From: Syngnathus acus
Taxonomy: Eukaryota > Chordata > Actinopteri > Syngnathiformes > Syngnathidae
Assembly: GCF_901709675.1 (NCBI RefSeq)
Contig: NC_051088.1
Span: forward strand, 5,171,664-5,235,663
Length of the DNA: 64,000 bases
Reading direction: 5' to 3'
Shown here: one piece after another, positions 56,593-64,000 of the stretch
Position numbering within the stretch: position 1 is the stretch's first letter
How the letters are laid out: the number at the start of each line of letters is the position of its first letter
Position numbers and translations under genes: made by a program
Notes under the pieces: model-generated
What the model saw: only the letters and a program-made list of their open reading frames with translations
Told to the model about the DNA's origin: nothing
The model's database searches: none

Positions 56593-57230
56593 CCGTCAAT
56601 GTGCCCAACCGCTCGGCCATCGGTGCTTCGAAATAACTTCGTTATTAAAACTTCATTAGGGAAAAATCATGGTCAAAGCTTCACGGAAAGTGAAAATTGC
56701 CACACCCGCCCTCACCCCCATTTTCCGATTGGCTGTTTGATCTGTGACGTCACTCGGACACTCTATTAGGTACACCGCCATTTTCAGGTGTTACTAATAA
56801 CAGGCCACTTCATTAGGGAAAAATCATGGTCAAAGCTTAAATGAAAGTGAAAAATGCCACACCCGCCCTCACCCCCACTTTCTGATTGGCTGTTTGATCT
56901 GTGACGTCACTCGGATACGCTATTAGGTACACCACCATTTTCAGGAGTACCTAATCAGAGGCCACTTCATTAGGGAAAAATCATAGTCAAAGCTTAAATG
57001 AAAGTGAAAAGTGCCACACCCGCCCTCACCCCCACTTTCTGATTGGCTGTTTGATCTGTGACGTCATTCGGACTAGGTACACCGCTATTTTCAGGTTCGT
57101 TCGCGAAGATTCACGAGTGAGTGACAGACAGCCTTGTTGCTATGCCAGCCGACACGTTATGCCGACATTGATGTTTTAATTTTGTATTTGTTGGATTGTA
57201 GTTGATGGTGTTATTATACCGAATGTATTT
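56375..57230 (+). repeat. Complex duplication: triplicated 157-bp unit between two copies of a flanking block
   Basis: A 157-bp unit starting 'cttcattagggaaaaatcat' occurs in tandem at 56651-56807, 56808-56964 and 56965-57095 (last copy shortened). The array is flanked by two direct copies of another block, 56381-56515 and 57095-57225, both with 'cacgagtgagtgacagacag' and 'ttgtagttgatggtgttatt'. The unit contains 'tgtgacgtcac', a CRE-like palindrome, so there are up to three spaced CRE-like sites. Confidence 0.85.
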
Positions 57231-58689
57231 GTGTTTGAATAAAAGGTTGAAAAAAAATCCGTTATGCCAACATTTGTTATTTTGGGGGACACCAACTCAT
57301 ATAACGTAAAACACATATTGTCATATAAAGCAGTTAACCAAATGTCTGATTTTTATGTTTTAATTGGCGAATATAAAACAAGAAATAAAACACCAGACAA
57401 GTTTCAACATAAATGTTTATTTAAAAATAAACAAGTTTTATTAAAACAGGGTGCACCAGTGTTATTTAGCTTCAAGCTATTTTGCTTCGAGCGTCGTGTA
57501 AAATTGCGCAAATCTGCAATGTATCAAATAGAACTCACATACATTTGTGTGTCCGGATTTGTCACCTCCAATATGGCGGACACACTGCCGTATTGAAGCA
57601 ACTTGACTATGCGGTCAACGCGAGGTTTGTGTATATTTCTACTCCACGCCATCACGCTCAATGAGGTGTTGTTGTATACTGAGTTGTATCTCCGTCCGGG
57701 ACTGTATACTGTACTGTGATATATATATTATATGCTGGCAAACATCACGGAAACCGAAAAGGATTGGTTATTGGCCTGGTTGTCGCATTTCCCACAATGC
57801 CTATCAGCCGCAGCCTTTACTACATCTTAAAAAAAAAACATTCGACGTGATTTAGAGCAATCGAAGTCGGTGTCAAACGTGGTTTGTTACCTCCTATATG
57901 ACATCGCGCACATAGTCCAAATTTAAATAAAATACCGTGGGTAAAATTGCTATGCGGTTGTCTTTCTATTTGAACCGACCGTTCTGCTAACTTTTCATCC
58001 GGGCATTCGGAAGGCTTGCACTCTGAGCTACAAGCAGGGAACTTTGGTTTCTCACTCAATTGCTCAGGGGAAAGTCCCCGGACACAAAGCAGAAAGTGCA
58101 CCGCGTAGAGCGGCAGACGGTTCGGCTGGCCACTTTGAGCGAAGACGTTCACATAGAACTGAGCTTGGCGTTGTCGAACAGTCATTGTCACCCTATAATA
58201 GAAATGCAGGATTGCTAAATGCATTGACTTAACGGGGCTTAATCTCTGAATGCTCATTTTTTTTTCCTCATGAATGTGCTCAAGGCTTCATATGATTTTT
58301 AAAATGGGCCACACAAAGATGAATAAAAAGCTAGTAAAGGAGTGTCGAATGGAAATTAAAAACACAAATCTTATCCTCATAAGCGAGGTTGATTATTTAC
58401 AACTTAGCAATCATTTACTAAACACACTGCTTTGTTTTCAACATTTATTTTGAACTTGAAAACAATAAGCATTTTAAGATCGTTTTTAATGATCAAAAAG
58501 CAGTATATAGGATATACTTAGCGTATATACTTGCACAGGTACGACCCCCCTACCTTTACCATAGCTGTTAATTTAGTAAATATATCCTGCTAACTGTTAG
58601 CCAACAATAATGTCCTGGTTTTTGGGGAGAGGAGGGGGGTTACTCCATGCTTCTTCTTGCCCAAGGTTCCTAGTATTGGAGTAAATAGA

Positions 58690-58960
58690 AACACCCTTGT
58701 CAAGTTTACTTATATAGCCCTTAATCACAGACAAGTCTCAGAAGGCTTCACATGGCCAAAATTGACAATTATTCTCAACATCCCCTGATTTTAACCCCCA
58801 GGAGTGCAAGGAAAAACTCACAAAACCCTAACTGGGGAAAAATGAGAAACCTTGAGAAGGGATGGGAGGATCCGCCTTCCAGGATGACCAATCTGCAATG
58901 GATGCAGTGGACAACATTGAACACACAATATAAAACAATCCAAAGAAAAAGTAGAATGAA
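58690..58960 (+). repeat. Dispersed fish repeat with 'acttgacttgactt'-type family, copy 2
   Basis: Inverted relative to the copy at 5450-5715. Shared blocks are 'ttgacaattattctcaa', 'catcccctgat', 'aaggaaaaactca' and 'aatgagaaaccttgagaagg'. The short open frame across it is repeat-borne. Confidence 0.7.
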
Positions 58961-59621
58961 CCCTTGTGACCTGATCTTTACTTACTGTCCTCAACATGAA
59001 ACAAAGTTGAGAGGCCATATGTTTAAGAGCTATTAAAAACTTGCATGGAAAGCCAGTTCGGACCGGCATTGACAAAATATTTGATAACATGTCATTGGAT
59101 TTCTTTGATTTGTTTTCGTAATGTGAACTCGAAAGTGATTGAGTTTTTGATTGATATCTTTATTTCGAACATCCAAAACAAAAAAGAAAAACAAAACAAA
59201 TAACACTCTAAAGTGCCACATAAGTCCATACAACAAACAAACAAAAAATAAACCAACAATTAGAAATAAATAAATCAAATACATTAATTAATAATAATAA
59301 TAATACATAAGTAAATAAATCAATAAAGAATGCTCGAAAAGGAGTAGGAGGAAGCATAGCTTTTTAGATTCCTACCCCTTTCTCACTTTATCCATTAAAC
59401 CAACGATTCAACATATCCTGTTCTACAATAGAACACAAGTAGACACACTTTCACACTTATTGTTCTGTTTCATTTTTACTTGTGTGTAGCCCTTTGGCAC
59501 TTTTAGCCTTTGTACCCGCTAAACAACATATTTTTGTACATTCTTTTAAACTGGTTTAATTATGTATTCAATCTACTTGAAGTACTTTGAGAAAACCTGT
59601 GAAAAATGAACATTAAAACAC

Positions 59622-59806
59622 AAAAGTGGGAGGAGAGTAGTCTGAATTGGGTTCTGGAGTCGTGCTCCACCTCATCCATCGAACTCATATGCCAGCCGCG
59701 AGACGTTCCAAGCCAAGCGTGCGACACATCCACTAGATACGCTGCGTAAGAGCGCCCTCTAGCTTCTCCTGCTAGATCGCACGGTGACCATTAATTTCTG
59801 GTGACT
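59622..59806 (+). repeat. Unclassified duplicated block, copy 2 (uninterrupted)
   Basis: Direct repeat of 54985-55141 plus 55857-55880, about 4.6 kb away. It continues without the hAT insertion and so shows the empty-site state. Nothing else in it is recognised. Confidence 0.75.
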
Positions 59807-60787
59807 CGCTCACCCGCATCAGGTGACGCCCTGCAAGGACGACGATTGGCTCTTATCTCAGACCTTCCCCGAGGTGATTGGTGGAGTGACGAGCACTCAG
59901 CACGTGACCTCTACAATGAGCTTCCTCCCACGGAAGAGTTATACTCATCCACATGACTATATCACTGGCGTGTGGCGCAATACATTTCAGCAACGGTGCA
60001 ATCATGGCCATGTAAGACTTCATCATGTATATATTTATCATTCTCGTGATTGAAATTTATTTTTTCTTGCATGTTTCTCTTTTCAGGTCCGTGTGTCATG
60101 TTTTTCAAGCTGATTTCTTACACACGATGGAGTCATGAATGACAAAGTGCATGCTGGGAATTGTGGGCACAATTCCCCTTCTATCCCATGAGTTTAAAGA
60201 GTTTAAAGACAATAATAATACTACTAATAATAATACAATATATTCAAATATCCCTTGTAGAATTTTCACATTAGACATTCATGTTCACAAACCTATACTA
60301 TAGTAAACTTTAAATGGTAATACAAGTTGAAATTTAATTTAAGAATATGGCATTCCAAGAAATAATACTCATAAAAACTAGCCTTCTTTATGTCTGCTGG
60401 AAAAATGCCTAAACAAATTCCCGTGACATGACAATGTAATAGATGGATAGATTATTATTTAGTTACAATTATTTATTTACCATTTACTTTACTTATTTAT
60501 TTTACTGTTGTTCTTTCAGGTTATATTAAAAGTTGAGTTTTAAAGGAATTCTAGTTTCCTCAAAATTTAGGGACACTAAGATCCAACAACTTTTTTGTTA
60601 TATCAACACACATTTCCACATGTATACAATAAATACAATCCCCAAGGTCCCAGGTTTTCCCAGTAAGTCGCCTGACTTCTGAAACCAAAGGTAAAACAAG
60701 AGCACAAAACAAAATATGAAAAAGAGATGACATGCATATTCAAGGTTTGAATCTGCAAAGATGCAAGGCCGCAAAAGTGTGGCTGTA

Positions 60788-60832
60788 ACACACACAAACA
60801 CACGCACACGCACACGCACACACACACACACA
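60788..60832. repeat. (CA)n microsatellite
   Basis: About 45 bp of CA repeats with a few CG substitutions. Open frames on the complement are the usual Val-Cys artefacts. Confidence 0.95.
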
Positions 60833-61258
60833 GACTGTGAGCGTCTGGATTATCGAGCAAAGCACACAAATAGATTAAAGCGTCACGTGCCTGCTAGTAA
60901 CCCTGCTCCACACACCCAACCTACCCCCACCCTCAATATCCATGCCCTCCCCCAACATTTAGTGGGATTGTGTGCTACCACAGCATCACAAGGTGGAGTG
61001 CAGGGGGGTGAGAGGGAGACGCAGAGAGGATCAGGGTCAGATGGAGTCTAGTTAGCTAGAGTGATGTGCATTGTATGTTCACATGAGTGAGCGACAACAA
61101 ACAAGGGAGGGAGAGAGCACTGTGGAGAGCGTGTGCTTGTAGGCGTATATGTGACAGAGAGGGAGGAAAGCCAGACAGGAGGCGGAAGAGGACGCCAAAG
61201 CAAGAAGGAACGAAAGGGCATCAATATAAAACAAGGGGACCCATATTAAGAAGAAATA

Positions 61259-62688
61259 ATGGCTGAGCCAGAGCTGAAATTAAGGAGCAGCCGGGAGACC
61301 GTCGCCAAGGAGAAGATGGGAGGTAAATACACACACACCATAACACAAAATACACTCCTTCACACGGCGCAGGGCTGCATGAATACATGCCAGCATGAAT
61401 ACATGCCAGCTGACGCAACGTTGCAAGGAGAGGTTTTTGCCTCAGGGAGGTATGTGCATATTTGAGGTGACAGGTGAATGCTGTGTGCAAACGTGTGCTT
61501 CATTTGCATTCAACTGAACTCCACTTTGTTCCTCCTCTGAGATCCTTTTAATACACACAATATTTATATGATGACCAGTGTTGTTTCCCGATCTGTAAAT
61601 ATGTACGCAAAAGATGCTTCGAATCATTTGTGAGGGCCATTAGTTGGGTCACAACGATTCCATGTTTGTTCACAAGATGATTCTTAAAGAGAAACAGTGA
61701 TCGCAGATCATACAGGTCTTCCCAATTTTTATGCACAGTGCTTATATGAACAAATGTGTGATGTTGGACATTTAACACAGAGCACGCAAACAACATTAAA
61801 TTTAGGTTTATATAACGTGGGAAATACTGTAGGTCTTTCTGTTACAAGGCACATAGCAGTGTCTACTAAAAATCACCCCAAAAAGCTTTTTATATAGAAC
61901 TACTATTGTATACCTCCAATGGAATCACTGCTCTGTATGAAGTATGAAATACAGATTAGAAAGAAAAAAACAGCATCATCTGTCCCCTGCCCTTGTTACT
62001 AATGCTTTTGCTAGTCAAGGTAGTTGGTACCATCTTCTAATCTTGGTTCTTCATATTTTCACATAACCAGAAGCAGACCCAGCCCAAGATGGCGAGATCA
62101 TTGAAAAAGTTTCTCCGTCCACCCCCATGGTCGCTGGCCCTTCAAGCCCATCCGATCCACCGCCCGGCAAAGGGCATAAGATTGAACTCAAGCGCAGCAT
62201 CACACTCTTCAACGGCGTGGGCATGATCATTGGCACCATCATCGGCTCGGGCATCTTTGTCACGCCAACGGGCGTTGTGAAAGAAACAGGCTCGGCCGGA
62301 CTCTCTTTGATCATCTGGTCCGTCTGCGGGGTGATCTCCACCATGGGGGCGCTTTGCTACGCCGAGCTCGGCACCACCATCACCAAGTCCGGTGGCGACT
62401 ACACTTACATCCTGGAGGTGTACGGCGAGCTGGCCGCCTTCCTAAAACTGTGGGTGGAGATGCTCATCATCCGGCCATCATCGCAGTATGTGGTGTCGCT
62501 GGTGTTTGCCACGTACCTCCTTAAACCCATCTACCCCAGCTGTAGTGTGCCTGACAGTGCAGCCAAGCTCCTCGCCTGCCTCTGTCTCAGTGAGTACTTT
62601 AGCGAGCATAGGGAAGCAAGAGTACTTACACACTGTTCAATACCTGTGTAAAAAAGGCTGGTAAAGTAGAAGTAAAAGTAAGTAAAAG

Positions 62689-62733
<45 letters not shown>

Positions 62734-63269
62734 CCCTCATTCATCCCCACTATGGATTAACAATAGCTATTTGAATAATTTGGCAAAGTAAAAAAACACC
62801 TTTCTGCAGTATGCCATTTAAAGTTTTGCTTATGTTATGAAGTGAAGGAGAAAAAAAATACAAAATGAACTAATGATAATGATTGAAGAAAAAAATATGA
62901 TTTTGCGTATGTATCGTATTAGTCCGTTTTGTTTGTCAGATTGTTTTTCTGCCTTATAAGACCTCAAGAGCTTTATCATTTAAGAGCTCAACCACGGCTG
63001 CCTATTTGACAAAGTAAGGGGTAGGAAGTATAAATATAGGGAGTCAAGTAAAAAGTGAAATAAAAACTCAATAGAAGCATGTTATAATAACTAGTTGTAA
63101 CTGTAGCACCGACGGTCTCTCATCGCTTCTCCACCTCTTGCAGCCGCCCTGACCTTTGTCAACTGCATCAGTGTGAAAGCCGCCACCAAGGTCCAAGACT
63201 TGTTCACTATCTCCAAGCTGCTCGCATTGATAATCATCATCCTCTTTGGCTTCATACAAATCTTCAGAG
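61259..63269 (+). CDS. slc7a5: LAT1-like amino-acid transporter SLC7A5 (5' part, continues beyond the window)
   Basis: Light chain of a heteromeric, sodium-independent exchanger of large neutral amino acids at the plasma membrane, partner of 4F2hc (SLC3A2). Exons 61259-61322, 62071-62589 and 63144-63269 join in frame into the first 236 residues. Later exons lie beyond 64000. After a cytosolic N-terminus of about 60 residues, TM1 carries the substrate-binding GSGIF (80-84) in [17 protein letters not shown]. Next come [19 protein letters not shown] and [20 protein letters not shown], followed by [13 protein letters not shown]. The Cys at 179 corresponds to the Cys that forms the disulfide with 4F2hc. 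RPSSQY matches SLC7A5, where SLC7A8 has YPTNQA in my recollection. The start has upstream purines and no earlier in-frame ATG in its exon; one later Met at codon 20 is less likely. A fish co-paralogue of slc7a5 is possible. Confidence 0.9.
61379..61410. repeat. 16-bp tandem duplication in slc7a5 intron 1
   Basis: The unit 'atgaatacatgccagc' occurs twice in succession. The rest of this intron (61323-62070) shows nothing else recognisable. Confidence 0.85.
62694..62727. repeat. (TA)n microsatellite in slc7a5 intron 2
   Basis: Alternating T and A for about 34 bp between an A-run and a T-run. The remainder of intron 2 (62590-63143) holds no other recognisable feature. Confidence 0.9.
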
Positions 63270-64000
63270 GTGAGTCCCAGAACAACAATTAGCCTTAGTC
63301 ACATTATTTACAGGTATAGCAGAACACGGATTTTACTATTTAAAGTAACATTTAATAGGTGAATTATATCATGCTTAACCATTAATGCAAGTGCAGTTTA
63401 CAAAGAAGATAACTACCAATAAAAGTAAAAAAAAGGTTTGTAGGAAGACTGCTTGTTACTCAATTTCTTGTGTACACTGTGCTGCTCCTTTTACCATGAT
63501 TGTCACCGTATTGTACTAAGCAGGAAGTACAGAGACCTAAAATACATGTTTTTGTGAACGTGGAAGGAAGGCGGACAGTGATGATGATGCAAGGCCATGA
63601 TGGGGACTAATCTCGTTTGACCACAGCCACGAGTCAGCGTGTGCTCATGTGCATGGTGATGAGTGCTGCTTGGATGAGCAGTGCTGAATTCACGATTGAA
63701 TGACTGAGCAATGAATGAGCAATTAATCGTTTTATTTATAAACGCTGGTTGCAAAAAGGATGACATATAACTTTAACAATGAACCATGCTTAAAAACAAG
63801 ACGCCATTAATGTCAACAGAGCAGATGTTGACTTCTCCATGGCTACTTCTATTGTCTCCAAGAGACAAAATGAAGTTGATTATTAAGTATAAAGCTTTCT
63901 CCTGTGGAGTGAATATGTCATTTATAACTACTATTATGGTAATATTAAGTCGATTTAAGCCCCATTCATAAAAGAATAATCCACAGCACGAGGCAGGCAA
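63270..64000 (+). other. slc7a5 intron 3 (partial)
   Basis: Begins with a consensus donor (CAGAG|gtgagt). No further exon with LAT1 similarity is seen before the window end, so the next coding exon lies outside. Nothing else recognised. Confidence 0.7.

Larger units (their letters stand above)
52819..61258. other. Repeat-rich gap between the NECAB gene and the slc7a5-like gene
   Basis: No host gene was recognised on either strand. The NECAB 3' UTR probably ends at AATAAA near 53296 or 53824. The rest carries the elements listed separately: L2-like LINE end, an unclassified duplicated block, a hAT element with BED remnant, a tandem triplication, a common dispersed repeat, and microsatellites. 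57.2-58.6 kb and 59.8-60.7 kb show only AT-rich sequence. The slc7a5 5' UTR and promoter are expected within about 60.9-61.26 kb. Confidence 0.55.

Noticed and set aside
57264-57596. 110-residue open frame
   Set aside because: It starts at the edge of the duplicated blocks, is AT-rich, and resembles no family known to me.

Overview
The window is nuclear DNA from a vertebrate, almost certainly a teleost fish. Genes have many small exons with GT-AG introns, the encoded proteins match vertebrate families over their full length, and the intergenic DNA carries fish-type repeats: an L2-like LINE with a pentanucleotide tail, a tRNA-derived SINE, hAT and Tc1-like miniature elements, and the common 'gtacagaaaatggatggatgg'-type tail. 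The species cannot be fixed from the sequence; a percomorph is plausible. Gene models were built by hand from splice sites and reading-frame continuity. Five of the seven close perfectly in frame from ATG to stop: the CCDC30-like gene, emp3, ttc34, alas2 and the NECAB gene. znf362 closes from an internal Met and may lack a short upstream coding exon. The slc7a5-like gene runs off the right edge.

Layout. 1-1.9 kb: intergenic, with a CTA trinucleotide repeat. 1.9-3.1 kb: emp3 (minus), four coding exons. 6.9-19.7 kb: a 25-exon gene for a long coiled-coil protein, probably CCDC30 (plus). 19.7-26.9 kb: znf362 (minus), six C2H2 fingers, ending tail-to-tail with the coiled-coil gene. 27.0-27.9 kb: a degenerate TAGGG-like minisatellite. 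28.6-35.7 kb: ttc34 (plus), with canonical RFX X-box sites at its first exon. 36.0-42.3 kb: alas2 (minus), ending tail-to-tail with ttc34; its first exon carries an iron-responsive element and its first intron a KLF/GATA/E-box cluster. 43.6-52.8 kb: a NECAB-family EF-hand gene (plus), closest to NECAB1 by C-terminal motif. 52.8-61.2 kb: a repeat-rich gap with an L2 LINE end, a hAT element with a BED-finger remnant and perfect 8-bp target duplication, a 157-bp triplicated unit and several duplicated blocks. 61.26-64.0 kb: first three coding exons of a SLC7A5-like (LAT1) amino-acid transporter gene.

These are independent vertebrate genes, not a pathway cluster. The coiled-coil gene, znf362 and ttc34 belong together in the sense that, as I remember it, their human counterparts all lie on 1p. 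alas2 is the most richly annotated locus: mitochondrial haem synthesis enzyme, CP haem-regulatory motifs, translational control by the IRE, and erythroid-type enhancer motifs. No prokaryotic-type system, CRISPR array or novel multigene system was seen. The findings of most interest are regulatory (IRE variant, intron-1 erythroid motif cluster, X-boxes) and structural (nested transposons and duplications in 54-57 kb).
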